From Myxococcus dinghuensis (GTDB lineage Bacteria > Myxococcota > Myxococcia > Myxococcales > Myxococcaceae), in contig NZ_JAKCFB010000007.1 in NCBI RefSeq assembly GCF_024198235.1, forward strand, positions 1 to 64,000: a DNA stretch of 64,000 bases. The letters are read 5' to 3'. The notes under the pieces are model-generated. The model was given only the letters and a program-made list of their open reading frames with translations, ran no database searches and was not told the DNA's origin. Below are positions 56,049-64,000 of the stretch, piece after piece; the stretch's first letter is position 1; the number at the start of each line of letters is the position of its first letter. The position numbers and the translations under genes were made by a program.

Positions 56049-57077
56049 ATGCCGCTGACTTCCGCCGAGCGCCAGGACAGGTTCCATGCGGCGTTCGTGG
56101 GGCTCGCCATCGGAGACGCGCTCGGCTTCCCGCTGCGCGGCGTCCCGCCGGCGAGTCTCGCGCGGCTCCCGGGTCTGGCCGAGGACTTCGCGCCGCGCCC
56201 GCGCGGCAAGTTCGCCAAGGGCCAGTTCAGCGACGACACGCAGCTCCTGCTCGCCGCGGCGGAGAGCGTCATCCGCGAGGGCCGCGTGGAAGGACGCAGC
56301 GCGGCGGCGCACCTGGCGTGGCTGTGGCAGGAGGGCATCATCCTCCAGCCCCCGCGCAGCCTCGCCGAGTCGCTCCAGCGGCTGGCCGGCGGCGCGCCGT
56401 GGATGAGCGCGGGCGCGTCCCTGGGCACGCTGTGCCCGTCGGTGCTCAGCCGCGCGCTGGTGGTGGGCCTGTTCGAGAGCGGCAACCGCGCGCGCCTGCC
56501 ACACGACGCGGGCGTGCTCACCGTCATCACCCACAAGGACCCCGTCTGCGCCGCCGCCGCCGCCGCCTTCGCGCAGGCCGCCGCGCTGGGCATGGAGGAG
56601 GAGCCGCTGACGCCCGCGGCCTTCTGCGACGAGCTGTCGCTCGCCGCGGCCGTGCACGACAAGGGCCTGGCGGAGGAGCTCCGCCACCTGCCGCGCCTGC
56701 TGACGTGGGACACCACGCGCGCGCTGACCCAGCTTCGCCGCGTGGGCGTGCTCCCCAGCGAGCTCAAGGGCGTGGATGGCCTGCCCGCGCACGTGGTGCC
56801 CGTGCTGCTCACGTCCCTCTACGCCGCGCTCAAGGTGCCGCACGACTTCCGCGAGGCGGTGGCGCTCGTGCTGCGCTGCGGGGGCGAGGCGGACGTGGCC
56901 GCCGCCCTCACGGGCGCGCTGGTGGGCGCCCACCTGGGCACGCGCGCGCTGCCCGCGCGGCTGCGCAAGCAGGTGCTGTACGTGGACAACCTGGTGGACA
57001 CCGCGGACCGCCTCTTCCGCGCCAGCCAGGTGCGCGAGACGCTGGCCACCGCGCTGGCCCACCAGCGCCGCCGCTGA
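56049..57077 (+). CDS. ADP-ribosylglycohydrolase-like (DraG/ARH) protein
   Basis: A 342-residue protein with the family's N-terminal motif GLAIGDALGFPLRG and metal-site F60-S61-D62-D63-T64. The usual second metal motif (GGDxDT) is degenerate here (CGGEADVAAALTGALVGAHL near residues 278-297). The protein may hydrolyse ADP-ribose from a modified target, but loss of the second motif's Asp residues casts doubt on catalysis. No ADP-ribosyltransferase gene is visible in the window. No strong ribosome site precedes the ATG. Confidence 0.85.
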   Translation: MPLTSAERQDRFHAAFVGLAIGDALGFPLRGVPPASLARLPGLAEDFAPRPRGKFAKGQFSDDTQLLLAAAESVIREGRVEGRSAAAHLAWLWQEGIILQPPRSLAESLQRLAGGAPWMSAGASLGTLCPSVLSRALVVGLFESGNRARLPHDAGVLTVITHKDPVCAAAAAAFAQAAALGMEEEPLTPAAFCDELSLAAAVHDKGLAEELRHLPRLLTWDTTRALTQLRRVGVLPSELKGVDGLPAHVVPVLLTSLYAALKVPHDFREAVALVLRCGGEADVAAALTGALVGAHLGTRALPARLRKQVLYVDNLVDTADRLFRASQVRETLATALAHQRRR

Positions 57078-57244
57078 CCCGACACCTCCCGGCGAGCAGC
57101 CGGCCGGGCACCCACTTCCGGCCGGGCTTCTCTTGCCCGTCCGCCCTGCGCACATTGTGGTCCAGGGAGTCGGAGCGGTCGCAGGCCCGCCGGACGAGCG
57201 TGCGCCCGGGAGCCCCGCTCCCCGAGCCCTGGGAGGCGCGAGTC

Positions 57245-57649
57245 GTGGACCTCGAATCGGAACGCCTGGAGCGCAGCCAACTGGAGACGCTCTCCACGTC
57301 GGAGCTGCTCCGCCATGCCCTGTCTGAGACGCGCCTGCTCGTGCGGGCCGAGGTGCTGCACGCCAAGAAGGAGCTGCGCGACGAGGTGAAGGCGGCCCGC
57401 ACCGCCGGCATCCTGCTCGGCGCCGGCGCCGTGCTCGCGCTCGACGCCCTGGCCGTCCTCTTCGTCGCGCTGGGCCTGGCCCTGCCGCTGGGCGCCGCCC
57501 TGGGCGTGCTGCTCGTGGGCGTGGCGGTGCTCGTCGTCGCGGGGCTGCTCGTCTTCTCCGGCATCAAGCGCCTGCCGAAGAAGCCCCTGGCCCACACCCA
57601 GGAGCGCCTCAAGCTCGACTACCAGCTCACGCGGGAGACGCTGCAATGA
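57245..57649 (+). CDS. Holin-superfamily-III-like small membrane protein
   Basis: A 134-residue protein with GTG start and GGGAGG eight bases upstream. The N-terminal half is amphipathic and charged (TSELLRHALSETRLLVRAEV) and the C-terminal half has two hydrophobic helices (TAGILLGAGAVLALDALAVL, then LGVLLVGVAVLVVAGLLVF). This resembles the phage-holin-like family (Pfam Phage_holin_3_6) that is usually chromosomal and not lytic. It overlaps the next gene (ATGA). Confidence 0.8.
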   Translation: MDLESERLERSQLETLSTSELLRHALSETRLLVRAEVLHAKKELRDEVKAARTAGILLGAGAVLALDALAVLFVALGLALPLGAALGVLLVGVAVLVVAGLLVFSGIKRLPKKPLAHTQERLKLDYQLTRETLQ

Positions 57650-58155
57650 AGGGCAACGGGCAGGAGGGCAGCGAGCTGGTGGCTTCCGAGCGCCACGGCG
57701 ACCACCGCGTCACCCGGGGCATGGATGACCGGAAGCAGGTGGAGCAGACCGCGGACCGCATCCGCGACGGACTGCTGCTGACGCTCGAGGAGCTGGACCG
57801 CCGGCGCGGGCGCATGCTCGACGTGCGCTACCAGGCCCGTCAGCACAGCGGCGCGCTCGTGGCCGCGGGCGCCGTGGCCATGGTGCTGGTGGGCACGGGC
57901 GTGGCCCTGGCCCTCTACCGCTCCCGTCACCGCGAGCAGGCCCTGCGCCGCAAGCGCCGCAAGGCGCTCCAGCGCGCGTGGGCGCACCCGGACCGGCTCG
58001 CCTCCACCGCGGAGCAGCGCCCCATGGGCGCCGAGCTGGGGCGCAAGCTCGTCCTCATCTTCGCCACCACCCTCGCCACCGCCGTGGCGAAGAACTCCGT
58101 GCAGACCCTCGTCCCCGGTCGACGGGGGCCGAGCGAGGCTTCGCTGGGTCAGTAG
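57646..58155 (+). CDS. DUF3618-like small membrane protein
   Basis: A 169-residue protein that overlaps the holin-like gene. The stretch RIRDGLLLTLEELDRRR is like the DUF3618 motif, and a single transmembrane helix lies near residues 70-88 (GALVAAGAVAMVLVGTGVAL), with a second hydrophobic patch near 133-147. The pair recalls YqjD/YqjE-type membrane proteins that can associate with ribosomes or stress responses. Its stop codon lies inside the inverted repeat upstream of cydA. Confidence 0.72.
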   Translation: MKGNGQEGSELVASERHGDHRVTRGMDDRKQVEQTADRIRDGLLLTLEELDRRRGRMLDVRYQARQHSGALVAAGAVAMVLVGTGVALALYRSRHREQALRRKRRKALQRAWAHPDRLASTAEQRPMGAELGRKLVLIFATTLATAVAKNSVQTLVPGRRGPSEASLGQ

Positions 58156-58193
58156 AATGAATAATTGCGGAAGAATGCCGCATTATTCATTCT
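58154..58193 (+). promoter_or_regulatory. AT-rich inverted repeat upstream of cydA
   Basis: AGAATGAATAAT and its exact complement ATTATTCATTCT flank a GCGG/CCGC inner stem (one unpaired T) and a seven-base loop. The 3' arm ends one base before the first possible cydA ATG. Strongly AT-rich in a 70% GC setting. It could be an operator, an RNA hairpin masking the start, or a terminator of the previous gene. Confidence 0.6.
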
Positions 58194-58200
58194 GATGTGC

Positions 58201-59556
58201 ATGACGGACCTGCTCTTTGCTCGCGCCCAGATGGGGTTGTCGCTCGCGTTCCACATCGTGTTCGCGGCGGCGGGCGTGGCGCTGCCGGTCCTCATGGTGC
58301 TCAGCGACCTGAAGGCGCGGCGGACGGGGGACGCGGACTACCGGAAGCTGGGCCAGAAGCTGGCGAAGGGCACGGCCATCCTCTTCGCGGTGGGCGCGGT
58401 GAGCGGCACGGTGCTGTCGTTCGAGCTGGGCCTCTTGTGGCCGGACTTCATGGGGCAATACGGCGAGGTGATAGGGCTGCCCTTCAGCCTGGAGGGCGTG
58501 GCCTTCTTCACCGAGGCCATCTTCCTGGGCATCTACCTGTACGGGCGCGAGCGGGTGTCGCCGGGCATGCACCTGTTCTCCGGTGTCATGGTGGCGGTGA
58601 GCGGCGCGGCCAGCGCGTTCTTCGTCACGCTGGTCAACGTCTTCATGAACCAGCCGTCCGGCTTCGTGCCCACGCCGAACGGCCCCACGGACGTGCAGCC
58701 GCTGGTGGCCATGTTCAGCCCGGGCTGGCAATACCAGACGGCGCACGTGCTGCTCTCCTGTTATCAGGCGAGCGCCTTCGCCATGGCGGGCATCCACGCC
58801 TTCGTGCTGCTGCGCCACCCGGGCTCCGCGTTCCACCGCAAGGCCTTGTCGGTGGCGCTGCCCGTGGCGTGTCTCACCGCGCTGCTCCAGCCGCTGGTGG
58901 GGGACTTCTCCGCCAAGCACGTGGCGAAGGCCCAGCCGGTGAAGCTGGCGGCGATGGAGGGCCAGTTCGAGACGGAGCGCGGCGCGCCGCTGCGCATTGG
59001 CGGGCTGCCGGACGTGGAGACGGGGACGGTGTCGGGCGCGCTCGACATCCCCCACGGCCTGTCCATCCTCGCCTTCGGCGACCCGCATGCGGAGGTGAAG
59101 GGGCTCGAGGCGTTCCCCCGCGACACCTGGCCGCCCGTCGCCAAGGTGCACGTCGCCTTCCAGGTCATGGTGGGGACCGGGAGCCTCATGGCGCTCCTGT
59201 CCCTGGTGACGCTCGTCCAGCGGTGGCGGCGTGGGGAATGGCCGTCGGGGCGTCGGATGATGAGGGCGTGGCTCGTGGCGGGGCCGCTGGGGCTGGTGGC
59301 GCTGGAGGCGGGGTGGCTGGTGACGGAGTGGGGCCGGCAGCCGTGGATCGTCCACGGCGCCATGCGCACGGCGGAGGCGGTGACGCCGGTGCCCCACCTG
59401 GCGGCGCCCTTCTGGACCTTCACCCTGCTGTACCTGTTCCTGGGCGCGGTGGTGCTCTTCCTGCTCCTGCACCAGGTGCGCGACACGCTGCCGGGGGACG
59501 GCCCCCGCGCGGCGGGCCACCCCGCGTTCGGAGAGGACGAGGCCCATGTCCACTGA
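58201..59556 (+). CDS. cydA: Cytochrome bd-type quinol oxidase subunit I (CIO-like)
   Basis: A 451-residue membrane protein; the ATG at 58195 is two codons upstream and also possible. H18 is the N-terminal heme ligand, FTEAIFLGIYLYGRER holds the conserved Glu residues, and GRQPW is present (EWGRQPWIVHG). The periplasmic Q loop is short, as in cyanide-insensitive oxidases (CIO). It oxidises quinol and reduces O2 to water at low O2 tension. There is no clear Shine-Dalgarno; an AT-rich inverted repeat abuts the start. It overlaps cydB by 11 bases. Confidence 0.94.
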   Translation: MTDLLFARAQMGLSLAFHIVFAAAGVALPVLMVLSDLKARRTGDADYRKLGQKLAKGTAILFAVGAVSGTVLSFELGLLWPDFMGQYGEVIGLPFSLEGVAFFTEAIFLGIYLYGRERVSPGMHLFSGVMVAVSGAASAFFVTLVNVFMNQPSGFVPTPNGPTDVQPLVAMFSPGWQYQTAHVLLSCYQASAFAMAGIHAFVLLRHPGSAFHRKALSVALPVACLTALLQPLVGDFSAKHVAKAQPVKLAAMEGQFETERGAPLRIGGLPDVETGTVSGALDIPHGLSILAFGDPHAEVKGLEAFPRDTWPPVAKVHVAFQVMVGTGSLMALLSLVTLVQRWRRGEWPSGRRMMRAWLVAGPLGLVALEAGWLVTEWGRQPWIVHGAMRTAEAVTPVPHLAAPFWTFTLLYLFLGAVVLFLLLHQVRDTLPGDGPRAAGHPAFGEDEAHVH

Positions 59557-60571
59557 AGGCGTGCTCGGGTTCGTGCTGGCGGGGACCTTCGTCCTCTACG
59601 CCCTCTTCGGGGGCGCGGACTTCGGCGGCGGCGTGTGGGACCTCCTGGCCCGGGGGCCGCGCAAGGCCCGGCAGCGCGCGCTCATCGCCCGGGCCATGGG
59701 GCCCGTCTGGGAGGTGAACCACATCTGGCTCATCGTCGGCGTGGTGCTGATGTTCGCCGGCTTCCCGCGCGCCTTCGCCGCGCTGAGCGTGGCGCTGCAC
59801 GTCCCGTTGACGCTGCTGCTGGTGGGCATCGTCTGCCGGGGCGCGGCCTTCACCTTCCGCGCCTACGACACGCGCGGCGACGCGGTGCAGCGCCAGTGGG
59901 GCCTCGTCTTCAGTGGCGCGAGCGTGGTGGCGCCGCTGCTCCTGGGCATGTGCGTGGGCGCGGTGGTCAGCGGCGACATCCGCGTGGAGGGCCGCGTCGT
60001 CGTCAGCGGCTTCTTCGCCCCCTGGCTGTCGCCCTTCGCGTGGGCCGTGGGGGTGTTCGCGCTGACCCTGTTCGCCTTCCTCGCGGCGGTGTACCTGACC
60101 CACGAGGCGCCCTCGCCGGAGCTGAAGGAGGACTTCCGCCGCCGCGCCCTGGGCTCGGGCGCGCTCGTCTTCGCCGCGGCCCTCGGGGTGCTGCTGCTGG
60201 CGCGCACCGGGGCGCCCCGCGTCTGGCATGGCCTGCTCGCCTCGCCCTTCGCGGTGGCCCTGCACCTGGGCACGGCGCTGGCCGCGGTGACGGCCTTCGT
60301 GTTGCTCTGGACCCGCCGCTACGCCTGGGCCCGCGTCGCCGCCGCCGTGCAGGTGGGACTCATCGTGTTGGGCTGGGCGGCCGCCCAGTATCCCTATCTC
60401 GTGGTGCCAGACATCACGCTGAAGGCAGCCGCCGCGAGTCCATCGACACAGCGTCTGTTATTGGCCGCACTGGTGGTGGGCGCCGCCGTGGTGGTGCCCT
60501 CCATCGCGCTCCTCTTCCGCGTGTTCCGCCCGCGGCCGGAGGAGGACGCCACCGCCAGCACCCGGAGCTGA
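59546..60571 (+). CDS. cydB: Cytochrome bd-type quinol oxidase subunit II
   Basis: A 341-residue membrane protein with about eight to nine transmembrane helices. It has the family motif LFGGADFGGGVWDLLARG at about residues 19-36 and WEVNHIWLIVGVVLMFAGFP near 55-74. It starts within cydA, so the two are translationally coupled. No small CydX-type gene was identified downstream. The C-terminal tail is Arg/Glu-rich (FRPRPEEDAT). Confidence 0.94.
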   Translation: MSTEGVLGFVLAGTFVLYALFGGADFGGGVWDLLARGPRKARQRALIARAMGPVWEVNHIWLIVGVVLMFAGFPRAFAALSVALHVPLTLLLVGIVCRGAAFTFRAYDTRGDAVQRQWGLVFSGASVVAPLLLGMCVGAVVSGDIRVEGRVVVSGFFAPWLSPFAWAVGVFALTLFAFLAAVYLTHEAPSPELKEDFRRRALGSGALVFAAALGVLLLARTGAPRVWHGLLASPFAVALHLGTALAAVTAFVLLWTRRYAWARVAAAVQVGLIVLGWAAAQYPYLVVPDITLKAAAASPSTQRLLLAALVVGAAVVVPSIALLFRVFRPRPEEDATASTRS

Positions 60572-60886
60572 GACAGAAAAATCCCTCCCGGTTGCATCCC
60601 CTAGAACGCACTGCGGGTGCTTTCTTGAGTGGGGCGCGCATTTTGGGCTGTGACGGTTCTGTCTGGATTGACCCGAACTGAAGGATTCGCGTGCCTGTCT
60701 TTGTGGCGGCGCGTGACGCTCCGGGTCGTTTTCCAGGCCACTCAAATCTTTGTTTTTGTGACTGCAATCGCTCGTGAGGGCGGATGTGGGAAATGCGCTT
60801 TTCACACGCAAGGAGTTGCAACCAGCCCGTTGATAAATGCAAGACAGTGAGAAGCACCGCTTCTTCCTGACGTGGAGGTCGCCGAT
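60572..60886. other. 315-base low-GC leader between cydB and the YncE/cytochrome gene
   Basis: Noticeably less GC-rich than the genes around it, with several TTT/AAA stretches. No credible gene. It likely holds the promoter and leader of the downstream gene; no exact motif is claimed. Confidence 0.4.
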
Positions 60887-63667
60887 ATGGGTGTCGTCCG
60901 ACGCGCCGTCGTGCTGCTGTGCTTCCTCTCGGTTGTGATTCCGAAAATGTCTCACGCGGGTGAAACCTTCGTGAACTGGGAGGACCCCCAGGTCCACCCG
61001 TTGGACCTGACGCCGGACGGCAACCTGTTGCTGGCAGTGAACACGGCGGACAACCGGCTCCTGGTGTTCGACGTGGCGACGCGCAACGGGCCGGAGCTGG
61101 TGGCCTCCATCCCGGTGGGCCTGGACCCGGTGTCGGTGCGCGCGCGGAGCAACTCCGAGGCGTGGGTGGTGAATCACATCTCGGACAGCGTCAGCATCGT
61201 GGACCTGCGCCGCGGCGTGGTGACGGCCACCGTCTATACGGATGACGAGCCCGCGGACGTCGTCTTCGCGGGGCGCCCCGAGCGCGCCTTCATCACCTGC
61301 TCGCAGGTCAACCGCGTGCTGGTGGTGGACCCGCGCCGGCCGGACGCCGCGCCCCGGCGCATCACCCTCAAGGGCGAGGACCCGCGCGCGCTGGCGGTGA
61401 GCGCCGACGGGCGCTTCGTCTACGCGGCCATCTTCGAGTCCGGCAACGGCTCCACGCTGCTCGGCGGTGGCCTGACGATTCCGGACGCGTACCCGCCCAA
61501 CGTGGTGGGCGACCCGCGCGGTCCCTACCGCGGCGTGAACCCTCCGCCCAACGCGGGCACCTCCTTCTTCCCGGCGCTCAACCCGGAGAACCCGCCGCCG
61601 CCGGCCGTGGGGCTCATCGTGCGCAAGGACGACCGGGGCCGGTGGATGGACGACAACCGCGGCGACTGGACGGACCTGGTGAGCGGCGTGAACGCCTCCG
61701 CCTCCGGCCGCCTCCGGGGCTGGGACCTGCCGGACCGCGACCTGGCCATCATCGACACGGCGTCGCTGGACGTCACCTACGCGTCACGGCTGATGAACGC
61801 GAACATGGCGGTGGCGGTGCACCCGTCCGGCTCCGTCACGGTGGTGGGCACGGACGCGCACAACGAGGTGCGCTTCGAGCCCAACGTCAACGGCCGCTTC
61901 CTGCGCGTGCTGATGGCGTCGGTGGATCCGCGCCGGCCGTCCTCGCGCTCCATCTACGACCTCAATCCGCACCTGGACTACTCCACGCCCACGGTGCCGC
62001 AGGCGGTGCGCGACCTGTCGGTGGGGGACCCGCGCGGGGTCACCTGGAACGCGCGGGGCACGCGCGCCTTCGTGACGGGCATGGGCTCCAACAACGTGGT
62101 GGCGGTGGGGCCCACCGGCGCGCGGCTGGGGCAGGTGGACGTGGGCGAGGGCCCCACGGGCATCGTCTACGACGCGGGCCGCGACCGGCTCTACGTCCTC
62201 AACCGCTTCGCGGCGAGCATCTCCGTGGTGAGCGCGGACCGGCTGCGCGAGCTGTCGCGGGTGGCCTTCTTCGACCCGTCCCCCACCGCCATCAAGGCGG
62301 GCCGCAAGCACCTGTACGACACGCGCAAGACGTCCGGCCTGGGCCACCTGGCCTGCGCGTCCTGCCACATCGACGCGCGCATGGACCGGCTGGCGTGGGA
62401 TTTGGGCGACCCCTCGGGCGAGATGAAGTCGCTGGAGGGGCAGAACCTGGGCATGGGCCTGCTGATGCCGCCGTTCGAGCCGTTCCACCCGATGAAGGGC
62501 CCCATGACGACGCAGACGCTCCAGGACATCATCGGCAAGGAGCCGCTGCACTGGCGGGGAGACCGCGCGAGCCTCGAGGAGTTCAACCCGGCCTTCGTGG
62601 GGTTGCAGGGTGACGACACGCAGCTGACGCCGAAGGAGATGGGGGAGCTGCGCTCCTTCCTCGCCACGCTCTCCTTCCCGCCCAACCCCTTCCGCGACCT
62701 GGACAACGCGCTGCCGCGCGACCTGCCGCTGCCCGGCCACTACACCACGGGCCGCTTCGGGCCCGCCGGCCAGCCGCTGCCCAACGGCAACGCCCAGCGC
62801 GGCATGGCGCTGTTCCGCCCGCCGAACCTGCTGGCCATGGGCCTGTTCGCCTGCAACACCTGCCACACCTTCCCCACGGGCCTGGCGGTGGACATGACGT
62901 GGGATGGCTCCCAGTGGCTGGCCCTCCCCAAGGGGCCCATGGGGGAGTCCCGCCACGCGCTGGCGTCCACCGACGGCAGCACCAACGTCTCCCTCAAGGT
63001 GCCGCAGCTGCGCAACCTCTACGAGAAGGTGGGCATGGAGCTGAGCCAGAAGGAGAGCCTGTCCGGCTTCAGCTTCCTGCACGACGGCAGCGTGGACTCC
63101 ATCGCGCGGTTCGTCGCGGAGCCGCCCTTCAACCCGGAGAGCGACCAGCAGGTCGCGGACATCGTCGCGCTGCTGCTGTCCTTCTCCGGCGGCGACCTGC
63201 CCAGGGGCTCGCTCACGGACATGTACCTGCCGCCCGGTCCGGACAGCAAGGACTCGCACGCGGCGGTGGGGCAGCAGGTGACGCTCTCGGACGTGACGCC
63301 GGCGGAGCTGGCGCGCGCGCTGCGCTTCATGTCGCTGGCGGACAGCGGCAAGGTGGGCCTGGTGGTGAAGGGCCGCCGGCTGGGGCTCGCGCGGGGCTAC
63401 ACGTACCTGGGCAACGGCCAGTTCCAGTCGGACCGCGCCTCGGAGCGGGTGAACGCCTTCCTGCTGCTGGCGAGCGCGGCGGCGGGCAGCGAGCTGACCT
63501 TCACCGTCGTGCCCTCCGGCAGCGAGTGGCGCATCGGCGTGGACCAGGACGAGGACGGCATGTACGACCGCGACGAGCTGGACCGGGGCCGTCGTCCGGA
63601 CCAGCCGAACGACAGCCGCCGCTTCGTCGGCGGGGTGAGCTCGCCGCTCGCGACGCTGGTGCCGTAG
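60887..63667 (+). CDS. YncE-type beta-propeller protein fused to a two-heme cytochrome region
   Basis: A 926-residue secreted protein. The ATG at 60887 has GGAGG nine bases upstream and begins a signal peptide (AVVLLCFLSVVIPKMSHA). Residues about 40-470 form YncE-like beta-propeller repeats (FDVATRNGPELVASIPVGLD, then GRDRLYVLNRFAASISVVSA). Heme-binding CXXCH motifs lie at C490-ASCH494 and C656-NTCH660, with a cytochrome c peroxidase-like framework. The C-terminal part (DQDEDGMYDRDEL) resembles a Ca-binding or thrombospondin-type segment. It may be a periplasmic electron carrier or peroxidase coupled to a propeller sensor. Confidence 0.85.
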   Translation: MGVVRRAVVLLCFLSVVIPKMSHAGETFVNWEDPQVHPLDLTPDGNLLLAVNTADNRLLVFDVATRNGPELVASIPVGLDPVSVRARSNSEAWVVNHISDSVSIVDLRRGVVTATVYTDDEPADVVFAGRPERAFITCSQVNRVLVVDPRRPDAAPRRITLKGEDPRALAVSADGRFVYAAIFESGNGSTLLGGGLTIPDAYPPNVVGDPRGPYRGVNPPPNAGTSFFPALNPENPPPPAVGLIVRKDDRGRWMDDNRGDWTDLVSGVNASASGRLRGWDLPDRDLAIIDTASLDVTYASRLMNANMAVAVHPSGSVTVVGTDAHNEVRFEPNVNGRFLRVLMASVDPRRPSSRSIYDLNPHLDYSTPTVPQAVRDLSVGDPRGVTWNARGTRAFVTGMGSNNVVAVGPTGARLGQVDVGEGPTGIVYDAGRDRLYVLNRFAASISVVSADRLRELSRVAFFDPSPTAIKAGRKHLYDTRKTSGLGHLACASCHIDARMDRLAWDLGDPSGEMKSLEGQNLGMGLLMPPFEPFHPMKGPMTTQTLQDIIGKEPLHWRGDRASLEEFNPAFVGLQGDDTQLTPKEMGELRSFLATLSFPPNPFRDLDNALPRDLPLPGHYTTGRFGPAGQPLPNGNAQRGMALFRPPNLLAMGLFACNTCHTFPTGLAVDMTWDGSQWLALPKGPMGESRHALASTDGSTNVSLKVPQLRNLYEKVGMELSQKESLSGFSFLHDGSVDSIARFVAEPPFNPESDQQVADIVALLLSFSGGDLPRGSLTDMYLPPGPDSKDSHAAVGQQVTLSDVTPAELARALRFMSLADSGKVGLVVKGRRLGLARGYTYLGNGQFQSDRASERVNAFLLLASAAAGSELTFTVVPSGSEWRIGVDQDEDGMYDRDELDRGRRPDQPNDSRRFVGGVSSPLATLVP

Positions 63668-63686
63668 CCCGCGCGGGCGGCGCGGG
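63668..63686. terminator. Hairpin between convergent genes
   Basis: CCCGCGC pairs exactly with GCGCGGG around a five-base loop. It fills the whole gap between the propeller gene and the convergent small gene, so it can terminate both. Confidence 0.5.
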
Positions 63687-63995
63687 TCAGCCCTGGGGCT
63701 TGGGGGCGGACCAGACGCGCCGGGGGGCCTCGTCGCCGCGCGCCACCCACACGGTGGCGCCGTCGATGAGGTCCTCGGAGTCGAGCGCCAGCTCCACGGC
63801 GCGCACGGCGGCGTCCGCGTCCATCACCCGGCAGTGGACGCGCAGGTGGCCGTCGCCCTGCTCGCCGCCCTCCACCTCGCCGTTGCCCGTCCAGCCCAGC
63901 GCGTCGGTGAGCAGCTCCTCCACCGCGACGCGCTTCTCCAGGTCATGGCCGGAGCCCGGGCCCTCCACGTCGTACTGGACGATGAGGGTGTCCAT
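63687..63995 (-). CDS. Hypothetical protein
   Basis: A 102-residue protein, complete in the window, with the ATG at 63995. It is acidic and Val/Asp/Glu-rich (VEELLTDALGWTGNGEVEGG, then CRVMDADAAVRAVELALDSE) with a single Cys, and looks like a small alpha/beta protein. I recognise no family. Its 5' flank lies outside the window. Confidence 0.7.
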   Translation of the reverse strand: MDTLIVQYDVEGPGSGHDLEKRVAVEELLTDALGWTGNGEVEGGEQGDGHLRVHCRVMDADAAVRAVELALDSEDLIDGATVWVARGDEAPRRVWSAPKPQG

Positions 63996-64000
63996 GGCGT

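Overview
The window is about 70% GC chromosomal DNA with tightly packed genes, many ATGA/GTGA stop-start overlaps and several chemosensory and histidine-kinase genes. Gene content (a Che7-type chemosensory operon with a HEAT-repeat protein and a fatty acid desaturase, PilZ/receiver proteins, many orphan kinases, a carotenoid-type desaturase) points to a myxobacterium of the Myxococcaceae (Myxococcus/Corallococcus/Pyxidicoccus type). I see no rRNA, tRNA, CRISPR array, insertion sequence or prophage.

Layout. 1-9669: chemosensory operon cheA(partial)-cheW-mcp-HEAT-cheR-cheB, then a desaturase; this matches my recollection of M. xanthus Che7. 9856-13558: receiver/PilZ protein, CheY-like regulator, PAS kinase and an outer-membrane-like protein. 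13826-17702: two cation/proton antiporters around a VOC protein. 17734-27290 (minus strand): second chemosensory operon cheW-cheR(TPR)-cheW-mcp-cheA/REC-cheB with a GAF histidine kinase just downstream; the component set resembles Wsp/ACF systems. 27589-35129: PhnB-like protein, secreted protein, CHASE kinase, CrtI-like enzyme, unknown membrane protein and a polytopic MCP. 35462-43281: stress and accessory genes (CsbD, a 52-aa small ORF, universal stress protein, ABC exporter, Uma2 protein, DJ-1 protein, HEXXH protein, CPNC thioredoxin). 43701-45581: SUKH domain fused to a histone-H1-like tail. 46167-47317: SanA-like protein and a response regulator.

47433-51975: ATP synthase gamma, beta and epsilon genes with a lipoprotein SPFH gene between gamma and beta and a secreted protein gene between beta and epsilon. 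51991-53383: ArsR regulator divergent from a flavin-reductase-like protein over a perfect 10-4-10 palindrome. 53472-55634: a nitric-oxide detoxification operon with a near-perfect NsrR operator, truncated globin, 2Fe-2S/FAD/NAD reductase, NsrR and a small thioredoxin-fold-like protein. 56049-60571: ADP-ribosylglycohydrolase-like protein, two small membrane proteins and a CydAB-type (CIO) quinol oxidase whose start codon abuts a long AT-rich inverted repeat. 60887-63667: YncE-type beta-propeller fused to a two-heme cytochrome region. The NO operon and the nearby bd oxidase together form a plausible respiratory/nitrosative-stress region. All functions are read from motifs and gene order; no database search was possible.
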